Under the pieces are notes generated by a model. That model was not told the DNA's origin. It saw only the letters and a program-made list of their open reading frames with translations, and ran no database searches. Source: DATDEW01 sp046590205 (GTDB taxonomy: Bacteria; Bacteroidota; Ignavibacteria; Palsa-1295). From it: a DNA stretch of 44,926 bases. The stretch is taken from contig JBKJTT010000024.1 of NCBI GenBank assembly GCA_046590205.1, positions 1 through 44,926 of the forward strand. The letters run 5' to 3'. The translations under genes and the position numbers were made by a program. Numbering within the stretch: the first letter of the stretch is position 1; each line of letters opens with the position of its first letter. Below are positions 16,562 through 24,744 of the stretch, one piece after another.

Positions 16562-16597
16562 AAAAAAAAGCAGACATTCTTCATGTCCGCTTTTTTT
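16562..16597 (-). terminator. Bidirectional hairpin terminator, mainly for the cytochrome operon
   Basis: A-tract plus GC(A)GACAT pairs with ATGTC(C)GC plus T-tract around TCTTC. Both strands read stem then poly-U. It lies between rpmA and the minus-strand cytochrome gene and can end both transcripts. Confidence 0.85.
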
Positions 16598-16620
16598 CTT
16601 TCTTCTTTCACATATCTGAC

Positions 16621-16965
16621 TTACTCCATACGGCTTTTCCGTGGTACGGATGCTTCCGTTAGAACGTAGGTCAAGATCGCAAACTCTTCATCGTCAGAAA
16701 GCTTTGCTTTGACTTTCATCTCCTTTATCTCTTCCACCCACTTCGCTTCACCGAACTTTGTTGGCGCAATAAGCGAATGGCATCCAGAACATTTCTCAAT
16801 GTACATATCTCTGCCAAGGTCAAGATTTACATTCTTTCCTTGCCAGCGGCTCTGAGCATAGCTTCTGTGCTCTGCTGTTGGCAATGGTAACGTACCTCCG
16901 CAGCCGGAAAGCATAACTACCAAGATGAACCCTGTGAGAACAATATTGAGAATATTCTTATTCAT
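16621..16965 (-). CDS. Mono-haem c-type cytochrome lipoprotein
   Basis: 114 residues. The lipoprotein signal ends VVMLSGC (C22), so it is probably anchored by lipid in the envelope facing the periplasm. The haem attachment motif CSGCH spans 59-63 (preceded by GRDMYIEKC) and methionines in KEMKVKAKLS could give the distal ligand. Its ATG overlaps the stop of the upstream gene by one base (TAATG), so it is translationally coupled to the outer-membrane-like protein. Likely a small electron carrier; its partner is unknown. Confidence 0.87.
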   Translation of the reverse strand: MNKNILNIVLTGFILVVMLSGCGGTLPLPTAEHRSYAQSRWQGKNVNLDLGRDMYIEKCSGCHSLIAPTKFGEAKWVEEIKEMKVKAKLSDDEEFAILTYVLTEASVPRKSRME

Positions 16966-17777
16966 TACATGTCAAACGATAAGAGTAAACGAGCTTCAAA
17001 CTTTTTATGTTCGGCGACATCTATTTTTGTATCAAGATCAGCGGTCTTCCCGGTGACTTGCGGCAAGAACGAAAGGACTGCCCACCAGCCGTCCGCTGAA
17101 TATGAAAAAGTAGGTCCTGCAAAGAGAGCCGAGAATGTTTCTGTTTGGTCATTCTCCTCAAGCATAACTGAATGATGTCGGGCTTCAAGGCCTAACGCAA
17201 ACTCGGTCGTGAGCGAGTACGATAGACCAAGATCAAACTCGAGTACTGTTTCGGTCTCTGCTTCAACAGAGCCGTTCTCACCGGCGTAGATATATTCTTG
17301 CTCGCCTACTATGTTGAATGCCAACAGAAAGTCATCGAATTGTTTATCAAGGAGAATTTTTCCTTCAAGTTCAACTTCATACGTCTTCAAACCGCCTTCA
17401 AGATAAAGACCTAACCCGATCGCATCAGCGGTGCGGTCAAGTACTTTATATTTCCACTCACTTGAGATACCAAATGTAGGGGCGCTTCGGACAATGTCAG
17501 TGCCGTTGAATGAAGTGCGGCTTGAAATATCCAAATAGAGTGCAGTCTGGAGGTTTCCGCCAAGTCCCCACTCGTACTCCACGCGATTATCGAGACGGCG
17601 ATACCACTGGTCTTTATTCAGACGCAAAGTATTCCATATCTCCAACTCCTTGGCGCCTTTTGGGAGGACTGGAGTCTCGTATGTGTAGGAGAACCTGCGG
17701 CGATTAGCGAAGCTCACATCTGCTAACGTGCTGATAACAATAATGATAGATGCTATAATGTAAAGTGTTTTTTTCAT
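16965..17777 (-). CDS. Predicted outer-membrane beta-barrel protein
   Basis: 270 residues with signal peptide MKKTLYIIASIIIVISTLAD and cleavage near SFA. The mature part opens RRRFSYTYETPVLPKGAKEL, then alternates aromatic/hydrophobic strands (LQTALYLDISSRT, AIGLGLYLEGGLKTYE, FALGLEARHHSVML) and ends with an aromatic-free ARLLLSFDM strand. This is the look of a small transporter-like or MipA-like barrel, possibly the DUF6662 group. It shares an operon with a lipoprotein cytochrome, which suggests an envelope redox or metal role; this is inference only. Confidence 0.7.
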   Translation of the reverse strand: MKKTLYIIASIIIVISTLADVSFANRRRFSYTYETPVLPKGAKELEIWNTLRLNKDQWYRRLDNRVEYEWGLGGNLQTALYLDISSRTSFNGTDIVRSAPTFGISSEWKYKVLDRTADAIGLGLYLEGGLKTYEVELEGKILLDKQFDDFLLAFNIVGEQEYIYAGENGSVEAETETVLEFDLGLSYSLTTEFALGLEARHHSVMLEENDQTETFSALFAGPTFSYSADGWWAVLSFLPQVTGKTADLDTKIDVAEHKKFEARLLLSFDM

Positions 17778-17881
17778 TTCTTTCTTAAGAATAAGTCTTA
17801 ATAACTATGCAAATATACGCTATTAAGACTTCGTCTCGATAAGAAAACGAAATTTTGTCCCAAAGGATTCGATAAAATATA

Positions 17882-17913
17882 AAAAAAACGCGCCCAATAT
17901 GAGCGCGTTTTTT
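17882..17913 (-). terminator. Terminator of pnp
   Basis: A-tract and ACGCGC pair with GCGCGT and T-tract, beginning about 20 bases after the pnp stop. The hairpin is symmetric, so it could work on either strand, but only pnp ends here. Confidence 0.85.
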
Positions 17914-17933
17914 ATCAACTATGTTTGATAGAG

Positions 17934-20183
17934 TTAGAAGCGTCCTCTGCCGCCTCTATCTCCGCCACCGCGGAAACCACCACCGCCGCGACGATCGCCA
18001 TCGCGACCACCACCACCACGGTATCCGCCGCGGTCACCACCTCTGTCATCACGCGGAGCGCGTTCACGCTCTACGTAGCCCTCCGGCTTCTCCATGAGCG
18101 CTTTACGGCTCAAGGAGAACTTACCATCTTGCTTAACAGCGATAAGCTTTACATCGAATTCGTCGCCGACCTGAATAAGGTCGCTGACATTCTCGACGCG
18201 GTTATAATCTATTTCAGAAATATGAAGCAAGCCCTCTTTCTTCGGCAAGAACTCCATGATCGCGCCGAGGCCTTCACGTACTTGAGTTACTTTCCCTTTG
18301 TACGTTGCGCCTTCTTCCGGCTCACGAAGCATACCTTCGATGATTGCCTTTGCTTTTGCTGCAGACTCACCATTGACAGCAGAGATAGTAAGTGTACCAT
18401 CGTCTTCAATAGTAATGTCTGATACACCTGAATCTGCTTGAATAGAACGAATGTTCTTTCCGCCAGGTCCGATGATAAGACCGATACAATCTGTCGGTAC
18501 TTTTATCGTCGTCATGCGCGGTGCGAACGGCGAGAGATCCTCTGCCGGTGCTGCAATAGCTGCATCCATCTTATCTAAGATATGGAAGCGTCCTTCGCGC
18601 GCCTGATTGAGTGCCTTCTCGAGAAGCTCGAAGCTAATGCCCTTGATCTTCATATCCATCTGGCAAGCGGTGATACCTTCGCGTGAACCGCAGACCTTGA
18701 AGTCCATGTCACCGAGGAAATCTTCGTTACCAAGAATATCAGAAAGAACAGCAGTGCGATCTCCTTCTTTAATAAGTCCCATTGCAATACCTGCAACCGG
18801 TTTCTTGAGCGGGATACCTGCATTAAAACATGCAAGTGAACCGGCGCATACCGTTGCCATTGATGATGAGCCGTTCGACTCAAGAACATCACTAACGATA
18901 CGAAGTGTGTATGGGAATTCCTCTTTTGAAGGAATAAGATTCTTCAATGCGCGTTCAGCCAAGTTACCATGACCAATCTCACGACGACCAGTGCCTGTCA
19001 TTCTGCCAACTTCACCAACCGAAAACGGTGGGAAGTTATAGTGCAGCATGAAACGTTTTGTCGTATCCGGTGAAAGACCATCGAGCATCTGCTCCGCACG
19101 GCTTGAGCCGAGTGTCGCTGTTGCGATTGCCTGTGTCTCACCGCGTGTGAAGAGTGCAGAACCGTGTGTACGTGGTAAGATACCGATGTCACACTGGATA
19201 GGGCGAATTTGCGACGTGCTGCGTCCGTCAAGACGAACACCGTCAGCAAGAATCATCTCGCGCATTTCGCGCTTCTCGATGTCATACATGATGCCTTTGA
19301 TGTATGCTTCTTTTGTTGCATACGCCTCGTCACCAAGTTCTGCCTTCAATGCTTCGAGCACTGCATCTTTAGCCGCTTTCGTTTTTTCTGAACGCTCTTC
19401 TTTTGCAAGAATAGTGCGTGCAAGTTTACCGATGTTTGCTGCTGCGAGAATCTCGATCTTAGCGTCGAGTTCTTTGTCATAGACTTTTTCTTCTACAACA
19501 CGCTTTGTCTTAATGCCAAATTCTTTACCGATACGCTCCATGCCTTCGCAGATCGTCTTGACTGCTTCTGCACCAGCTTTGATCGCGACGAGATATTCCT
19601 GCTCGGAAATTTCTTTTGATTCACCTTCAACCATGAGGATAGAATCTTTTGTACCTGCTACGACAAATTCGTAATCAGCTTCATCCAATTCTGCAAAGGT
19701 CGGGTTGATGATCATATTGCCGTTGAGTCGCGCAATACGAACTGCTGCGATCGGCTCCGGGAATGGAACATCAGAGATGTATAGTGCAAGTGATGCACCA
19801 ACTGTGCCGAGTACATCCGAATCATTCTCACCATCAGATGAGAGAATCGTTGCAACGAGCTGTGTCTCAAATCGCCATGTCTTTGGGAACATAGGGCGAA
19901 TAGGACGGTCGATAAGACGCGCCGAAAGCACTTCCTTCTCTGAAGGGCGTGCTTCACGTTTGAAGTAACCGCCCGGTATCTTACCGCCGGCTGCTTGTCT
20001 TTCGCGGTACTCTACCTGCAACGGTAAGAAGTCCACGTCTTTTGCTTTTGTATCTGCGCAAGCGGTAACGAGTACCATCGTGTCGCCCATACGAACCATC
20101 ACCGATCCGTTCGCCTGCTTGGCGTAACGTCCGAGTTCGAACGAAAGCTGCTTGCCTCCGCCGAGATCTATGTTATATATCAT
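17934..20183 (-). CDS. pnp: Polyribonucleotide nucleotidyltransferase (PNPase) with RGG-like tail
   Basis: 3'-5' phosphorolytic exoribonuclease, trimeric, cytoplasmic. 749 residues. The first RNase PH core includes GDTMVLVTA and the FFR-like loop GYFKREARPSEKE; the second has the catalytic block with DILGNEDFLGDMDFKVCGS. The KH domain (about 558-615) contains IIGPGGKNIRSIQ and the S1 domain (about 627-695) contains KKEGLLHISEI. After S1 comes a 44-residue tail made almost wholly of Arg, Gly and Asp with one Tyr and two Phe, unlike the acidic tail of E. coli PNPase. rpsO lies upstream, the conserved rpsO-pnp order, with a terminator between. Confidence 0.96.
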   Translation of the reverse strand: MIYNIDLGGGKQLSFELGRYAKQANGSVMVRMGDTMVLVTACADTKAKDVDFLPLQVEYRERQAAGGKIPGGYFKREARPSEKEVLSARLIDRPIRPMFPKTWRFETQLVATILSSDGENDSDVLGTVGASLALYISDVPFPEPIAAVRIARLNGNMIINPTFAELDEADYEFVVAGTKDSILMVEGESKEISEQEYLVAIKAGAEAVKTICEGMERIGKEFGIKTKRVVEEKVYDKELDAKIEILAAANIGKLARTILAKEERSEKTKAAKDAVLEALKAELGDEAYATKEAYIKGIMYDIEKREMREMILADGVRLDGRSTSQIRPIQCDIGILPRTHGSALFTRGETQAIATATLGSSRAEQMLDGLSPDTTKRFMLHYNFPPFSVGEVGRMTGTGRREIGHGNLAERALKNLIPSKEEFPYTLRIVSDVLESNGSSSMATVCAGSLACFNAGIPLKKPVAGIAMGLIKEGDRTAVLSDILGNEDFLGDMDFKVCGSREGITACQMDMKIKGISFELLEKALNQAREGRFHILDKMDAAIAAPAEDLSPFAPRMTTIKVPTDCIGLIIGPGGKNIRSIQADSGVSDITIEDDGTLTISAVNGESAAKAKAIIEGMLREPEEGATYKGKVTQVREGLGAIMEFLPKKEGLLHISEIDYNRVENVSDLIQVGDEFDVKLIAVKQDGKFSLSRKALMEKPEGYVERERAPRDDRGGDRGGYRGGGGRDGDRRGGGGFRGGGDRGGRGRF

Positions 20184-20216
20184 TGAGTAGTATTGATTAG
20201 ATCACCCCCCACACAG

Positions 20217-20235
20217 GTGCAAGCGCTTCTTGCAC
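20217..20235 (-). promoter_or_regulatory. Stem-loop in the pnp leader
   Basis: GTGCAAG pairs with CTTGCAC around CGCTT, about 35 bases upstream of the pnp ATG and downstream of the rpsO terminator. In enterobacteria a pnp leader stem mediates RNase III and PNPase autoregulation; a similar role here is inference. Confidence 0.4.
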
Positions 20236-20299
20236 ACGGGAGTTTTGAAGTGATTATTGTTATTAGAAAATTTTATTGACCTCACGGGAGAAACACAAA

Positions 20300-20326
20300 C
20301 GGGCTGCCTCCAGAGAAAGCAGCCCG
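20300..20326 (-). terminator. Terminator or stem-loop after rpsO
   Basis: CGGGCTGC pairs with GCAGCCCG around an 11-base loop, about 14 bases past the rpsO stop. On the minus strand it is followed by TTTGTGTTT. It may reduce readthrough into pnp. Confidence 0.7.
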
Positions 20327-20339
20327 AATGAGTATAAGA

Positions 20340-20609
20340 TTACTTACGAATTTCAAGATCAACGATGAGCTTGCGGTAGCGAGCGATGTCAGTCTTGGCG
20401 AGATAATCCAAGAGTGAACGGCGCTGACCGACCATCTTCAATAAGCCGCGCTTAGAGTGATGATCTTTCGGGTTTGCCTTAAAATGCGGGGTGAGTGCGT
20501 TGATGTTGTAGGTTAAAAGTGCTACCTGCACTTCTGTCTTACCTGTATCGTTTGCGTTATCACCAAATTTGGCGACGAGTGATTGCTTTGTTTCTTTTGT
20601 GATTGCCAT
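20340..20609 (-). CDS. rpsO: 30S ribosomal protein S15
   Basis: 89 residues, the normal length. It starts MAITKETKQSLVAKFGDNAN, then TGKTEVQVALLTYNIN, HFKANPKDHHSKRGLLKMVG and QRRSLLDYLAKTD, the residues that bind the 16S rRNA three-way junction. It is a primary assembly protein of the small-subunit platform. Its leader carries two adjacent stem-loops, consistent with autogenous control. pnp follows 156 bases downstream. Confidence 0.98.
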   Translation of the reverse strand: MAITKETKQSLVAKFGDNANDTGKTEVQVALLTYNINALTPHFKANPKDHHSKRGLLKMVGQRRSLLDYLAKTDIARYRKLIVDLEIRK

Positions 20610-20614
20610 GAATT

Positions 20615-20666
20615 CTGTAGTAATTACAGATAGCGCTTACCAAAAACCCCGAAAACCTTGCGCTAT
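20615..20666 (-). promoter_or_regulatory. Structured rpsO leader, candidate S15-binding site
   Basis: On the minus strand, ATAGCGC (20666-20660) pairs with GCGCTAT (20636-20630), and directly next to it CTGTA pairs with TACAG across ATTAC (20629-20615), ending five bases before the ATG. The two helices abut and would cover the ribosome entry site. S15 is known to repress its own translation through varied leader structures; binding here is inference. Confidence 0.45.
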
Positions 20667-20678
20667 AGAAGCAGTCGG

Positions 20679-20707
20679 AGTATATAGAAAGTGTAAAACA
20701 GGGTAAA
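20679..20707 (-). promoter_or_regulatory. Possible sigma-70-like promoter of rpsO
   Basis: On the minus strand TTTACC is followed after 17 bases by TATACT, four and five matches to TTGACA/TATAAT. A start about seven bases on would place the leader stems right at the 5' end of the mRNA. Confidence 0.35.
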
Positions 20708-20767
20708 AACAGGTAAAATTCCGTGATTCCCAACCATACGACCACACCATCATACCCCAATACTACC

Positions 20768-21079
20768 TTACTTCGGCTCCCACATGATCCCCTCACATGG
20801 TACGATCTCGGACTGAACAAGCTCATCGAGCGCCGTGCAGAGTGCTTCGTCGGGATTATAGTGCTTGCAAGATACGCAGAGGACGTTATTATTGATAAGC
20901 TTGACTCTGGAGCGGTGGCGTTGATATGCTATTTGTGCAGGATACAAGACCACGATACCCATCGTCAGGAAGAACAGCCCCCACCAATCACCGTAATCAG
21001 ATATCTGCGATTTCAGTAATCCGAATGCAGCCATCACGATAGTAAAACGTAGAAGACCCCAGTATATTATTGAACCCAT
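20768..21079 (-). CDS. Small membrane protein with C-terminal cysteine motif
   Basis: I choose the ATG at 21079 (MGSIIYWGLLRFTIVMAAFG), giving 103 residues; the upstream extension is basic and not protein-like. Two predicted membrane helices (IIYWGLLRFTIVMAAFGLL and WGLFFLTMGIVVLYPAQIA) are followed by a basic loop (YQRHRSRVKL) and a cytoplasmic domain with four cysteines in LCVSCKHYNPDEALC and VPCEG. That C-x2-C-x9-C-x13-C spacing could bind zinc or an iron-sulfur cluster. Function unknown. The 158 bases to rpsO hold the likely rpsO promoter. Confidence 0.6.
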   Translation of the reverse strand: MGSIIYWGLLRFTIVMAAFGLLKSQISDYGDWWGLFFLTMGIVVLYPAQIAYQRHRSRVKLINNNVLCVSCKHYNPDEALCTALDELVQSEIVPCEGIMWEPK

Positions 21080-21277
21080 TCTTTTAGAATTGAGGTTAAC
21101 TGTACGAAGGTTACGTTGATTTATGTATATTGATTCGGAATATCTCCCTATATTCCTCCTTTTTCTTTGATACAACTAAATCCACCCCAACGATAATCTT
21201 GTAATAACTCTCATACAAGATACTCCTGCCCCCACAGGGATGTCACTAATTGTTCAAAAACCACAAAATATCGATAT

Positions 21278-23356
21278 ATGAAAAAGCTACTTAGTTTATT
21301 AGCTGCTTTCGTACTCGTAGCGAACTTCGCGTTCGCATCGAGCCATCGCGAAGCACCGCTTATCTCTAACGATCCGCTTGCGGATAATACCGATCTTTAC
21401 GCATTCGTATCACCTGACGATCCGACCCGCGTAACGATCATCGCCGGATATATACCGTTCGAACTGCCAGAAGGCGGCCCGAACTACTATTCATTCGGTG
21501 AGAATATCAATTATGAGATTCACATCCGCAACCAGGCAACAGCAACAAAGCCGGGTAACGGAGATGATATCACATATCGCTTTACCTTTACACAGGTGAA
21601 TGAAGATCCAACAACGTTCTTCAACATCCGTTTAGGAAAGCAAAACCTCAAGACATCATACACAGTACAGCGCAGTGTGAATGGCGGCGCCACCTGGACG
21701 ACCGTTATCACTGACGGCGTTGTACCACCGACAAATATTGGACCTCGTTCGATAGATGCACCGGGTGTTGGTCTTGGCATGAGCTACGAGACGATCTCGA
21801 ACGCAGCTATCAAGACTGCTTCGACCGGCTCAAAAGTATTCTGCGGACCGGTTGACGATCCGTTCTTTGTTGACCTTGCAGGTATCTTCGATCTTGGCAA
21901 CTTCCGCAAGAAAGATGGAACAGGCGCAGATAAATCTATCGATGCAGTTCGCGGCTTTAACTGTCACGTTATTGCATTGCAGATTCCTATCTCTCTACTT
22001 CAAAAAGATGGAAAAGAAGTAGGACAAGCAGCAAACATCCTCGATGGCGATTACGTCATCGGCGTATGGGCATCTGCTTCACGTCCACGCATCACCACAC
22101 TTTCAGCTGACGGTTCAAAGCCAACATATTCTACAGATTATGTACAGGTATCACGTTTGGGTATGCCTCTTACCAACGAAGCTATCATTCCTATCGGAAT
22201 GAAAGATAAATGGAATGCGTCAAGCCCGTATGACCGTGCAACAGAGGCAAGCTTCGAAGATTACTTCACTAACCTTGAACTTACACTCTATACAGGTGGT
22301 GCAGCATACAGCGCATACGGCGGTGCTATACCATCACTTGATGCTCTCAAAGTTGACTCTGCAGCGTTCAAGGGCACAGTATCTGCTACTGGGTTTGATT
22401 TCCGTCTTGGTAAAGATGGTCTCTTCCCATTGAAGGGTTCATCACTCGTTGCAGGTACAGCACTTGATGATGCTGCATTTGGTAACTACTTGCTTCGCGC
22501 AGGGAAATCACGTTCGGTTGATATTCTTCCGATCTTCTACACAGGTGTACCTAACCTTCCTCCGTACCAGCTTGCTACAGGCAAAGGCGGAGTTCCGGTT
22601 GCTGCAGGTAAGCCGTTTATCAATAACTTCTTGCCAACACTCGGCGATATGCTTCGCTTGAACATGGCAACACCACCGACTTCACGCACAAGCGCAGACT
22701 TCAGTAACCTTGGTCTTATCCAGGCAGCTATACTCGGTCTTACCGATGGTCGATTCAATGCTGACGCATCGCTCCAGAACATCCCGAACATGGATGGCTT
22801 CCCGAACGGTCGCCGCCTTGAAGATGATGTTACGCGCATCGAGATGCAGGCAGTCGGCGGACTTGTACTCAATGCTATCGGTCTATGGGCAGATGATTAT
22901 ACAGGTGCAACACTTGCTTCACCGCAGGTATTTGCAAAATATACATGGGATGCAGGCGTAAACACGAATGATAAGCCGTTCCGCACATCATTCCCGTACG
23001 TTGCGCTTCCACATCGTGGATCTGACGGACTTCGTAATTCGACATCTGTCACAAAGCAGCCAAATGGTATCAGCGTACGTGTACCTGATAACTACTTCAC
23101 TGGTTCAAACTATCCGAACCCTGTCGTAGGTAAAACATCAATGCGTTATCATATCAATGAAGGCGCAGACGTTACAATCAACGTACTTGATGTAAAAGGC
23201 ACTGTCGTTGAGACTATCATGAACTCATACCGCCCATCAGGCGAACATGAGCTTTCATGGACACCGAAGCCGGGCACAGCAGCCGGTGCGTACACAGCAC
23301 AACTTCTCGTTGATGGTGTACCGACCCATACATTAAAGATTACTGTAACTAAGTAA
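21278..23356 (+). CDS. DUF4331-family protein with T9SS sorting domain
   Basis: 692 residues. Signal peptide MKKLLSLLAAFVLVANFAFA, then the DUF4331 hallmark SSHREAPLISNDPLADNTDLY at the mature N-terminus and the long DUF4331 beta-rich domain to about residue 600 (SPDDPTRVTIIAGYIPFE, NYEIHIRN, FDLGNFRKKDG, FNCHVIALQIPIS). The C-terminal 80 residues are a T9SS type A domain (GSNYPNPVVGKTSM, NVLDVKGTVVE, AAGAYTAQLLVDG). It should therefore be surface-bound or released. DUF4331 has no known reaction. It is the first gene of a run with a TPR lipoprotein and a TonB-dependent receptor, which suggests capture of a substrate. A hairpin follows the stop. Confidence 0.88.
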   Translation: MKKLLSLLAAFVLVANFAFASSHREAPLISNDPLADNTDLYAFVSPDDPTRVTIIAGYIPFELPEGGPNYYSFGENINYEIHIRNQATATKPGNGDDITYRFTFTQVNEDPTTFFNIRLGKQNLKTSYTVQRSVNGGATWTTVITDGVVPPTNIGPRSIDAPGVGLGMSYETISNAAIKTASTGSKVFCGPVDDPFFVDLAGIFDLGNFRKKDGTGADKSIDAVRGFNCHVIALQIPISLLQKDGKEVGQAANILDGDYVIGVWASASRPRITTLSADGSKPTYSTDYVQVSRLGMPLTNEAIIPIGMKDKWNASSPYDRATEASFEDYFTNLELTLYTGGAAYSAYGGAIPSLDALKVDSAAFKGTVSATGFDFRLGKDGLFPLKGSSLVAGTALDDAAFGNYLLRAGKSRSVDILPIFYTGVPNLPPYQLATGKGGVPVAAGKPFINNFLPTLGDMLRLNMATPPTSRTSADFSNLGLIQAAILGLTDGRFNADASLQNIPNMDGFPNGRRLEDDVTRIEMQAVGGLVLNAIGLWADDYTGATLASPQVFAKYTWDAGVNTNDKPFRTSFPYVALPHRGSDGLRNSTSVTKQPNGISVRVPDNYFTGSNYPNPVVGKTSMRYHINEGADVTINVLDVKGTVVETIMNSYRPSGEHELSWTPKPGTAAGAYTAQLLVDGVPTHTLKITVTK

Positions 23357-23369
23357 TATCAATATTCAT

Positions 23370-23396
23370 AAAGGGCAGTCATTTCGGCTGCCCTTT
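23370..23396 (+). terminator. Hairpin between DUF4331 and TPR genes
   Basis: AAAGGGCAG pairs with CTGCCCTTT around TCATTTCGG, 13 bases after the DUF4331 stop, followed by CATTTAATAA. The U-tract is weak, so it may attenuate rather than stop transcription into the TPR gene, keeping the cargo more abundant than the transporter. Confidence 0.65.
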
Positions 23397-23417
23397 CATT
23401 TAATAACCCACAACGTT

Positions 23418-24737
23418 ATGAAGCATATCCGCATACTCATCCTATTTGTTGTTTCTATCATCGCCCTTACTGGGTGTTCGCAAAAGCCGGCTGAACAATT
23501 TGCCATCCCTGCTCTCAAAGAGCGTTCAGCAGCACAAAACTCACAAGAATTTGAGCGCATCAAAGATTCATACTCGCAAATGAAAGCGAAGTATGAGAAA
23601 GATACAAATGATGCCGCTGCACTTACTAAGTTAGCAGAGATATTTGTCGTCGAAGCACGAGCTACAGGGGATCATCATTACTACTACCCTGCTGCACTAT
23701 CTGTTATTGACAGATCACTCACAAAAAAGCCCGACGATTTTGAAGCACTCGTGACCAAAGGCACAGTGCTCATGACATTCCACCGTTTCAAAGATGCACT
23801 TGATATAGCAGAACGTGCAAACCGCGTATCACAAGGTGGCAATGCGTATGTATTTGGTTTACTCACTGATGCCAACATCGAACTCGGAAATTATGATGAG
23901 GCAATAGCCAACAGCGATAAAATGCAGGCGCTTCGTCCTGACCTTCGCTCATACTCACGTGCTGCATATTTACGTGAGATATATGGAGACCGTGACGGTG
24001 CGAAAAAAGCAATGAAGATGGCGGCTGAATCCGGCATGTTCGGCATGGAAGATAAGGCATGGGCATTCAATGAATTTGCAAAACTCTATCTCGGCGAAGG
24101 CGCACTTGATACAGCAGAGTTTATCTACAAAGGAATTTTAGAAGAACGTCCGAACTATGCACATGCAATGAGCGGACTCGCAATGGTAGCCGCTGCGCGT
24201 GAAGATTATAAAACTGCAATTGAGCTATTGACAAAAGCTGCAACAATATCTGATGAGCATGTCTTTGATGAACAGCTTGCTGATCTTTATGTAGTAGTAG
24301 GTGATGCGGTAAACGCAAAGAAAATGCAGGAGATGGCACTCTTTGAATTTCGCGATCATGGCAAAGCCGGTTGGCAGGTCAATAGAGAGTTCGCAGAGTT
24401 CGCTCTCTCGCATGGTATTGAACTTGAGGAAGCACTCAAACGCGCAACTGAAGACTACAACGAGCGCAAGAACAATATTGATGCCGCGAGCACGTATGCT
24501 TATGCACTTGCAATGAGTGGCAAAGCCGGGGAAGCTATACCCGTCATTGAACAAGCAATGCGCTTGAAGACTGATAATGCACAGCTTTATTTCCGCGCCG
24601 CAGTTATCTATGATAAAGCGGGAAATAAGGAGATGGCTAAGATGTGGCTTGAGAAAGCAACCAAACTCAATCCATACCTTACACCTCTGACTCGCAAACA
24701 AGCCAAAGAGATGATGGCTACATACGCGACCAAATAA
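23418..24737 (+). CDS. Tetratricopeptide-repeat lipoprotein
   Basis: 439 residues. The signal MKHIRILILFVVSIIALTGC ends in a lipobox, so the protein is envelope-anchored. From about residue 60 it is a helical solenoid of roughly eight TPRs, e.g. DPxx-type turns in KKPDDFEALVTKGTVLM, NYDEAIANSDKMQALRPD, EERPNYAHAMSGLAMVAA, REDYKTAIELLTKAA and AGEAIPVIEQAM. TPRs bind proteins, so it may scaffold the DUF4331 protein or the receptor. The TonB receptor starts eight bases after its stop, which strongly suggests one operon. Confidence 0.85.
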   Translation: MKHIRILILFVVSIIALTGCSQKPAEQFAIPALKERSAAQNSQEFERIKDSYSQMKAKYEKDTNDAAALTKLAEIFVVEARATGDHHYYYPAALSVIDRSLTKKPDDFEALVTKGTVLMTFHRFKDALDIAERANRVSQGGNAYVFGLLTDANIELGNYDEAIANSDKMQALRPDLRSYSRAAYLREIYGDRDGAKKAMKMAAESGMFGMEDKAWAFNEFAKLYLGEGALDTAEFIYKGILEERPNYAHAMSGLAMVAAAREDYKTAIELLTKAATISDEHVFDEQLADLYVVVGDAVNAKKMQEMALFEFRDHGKAGWQVNREFAEFALSHGIELEEALKRATEDYNERKNNIDAASTYAYALAMSGKAGEAIPVIEQAMRLKTDNAQLYFRAAVIYDKAGNKEMAKMWLEKATKLNPYLTPLTRKQAKEMMATYATK

Positions 24738-24744
24738 GACGAAG

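Noticed and set aside
18650..19968. Long frames opposite pnp
   Set aside because: Antisense shadows of a highly conserved gene with biased codon use.
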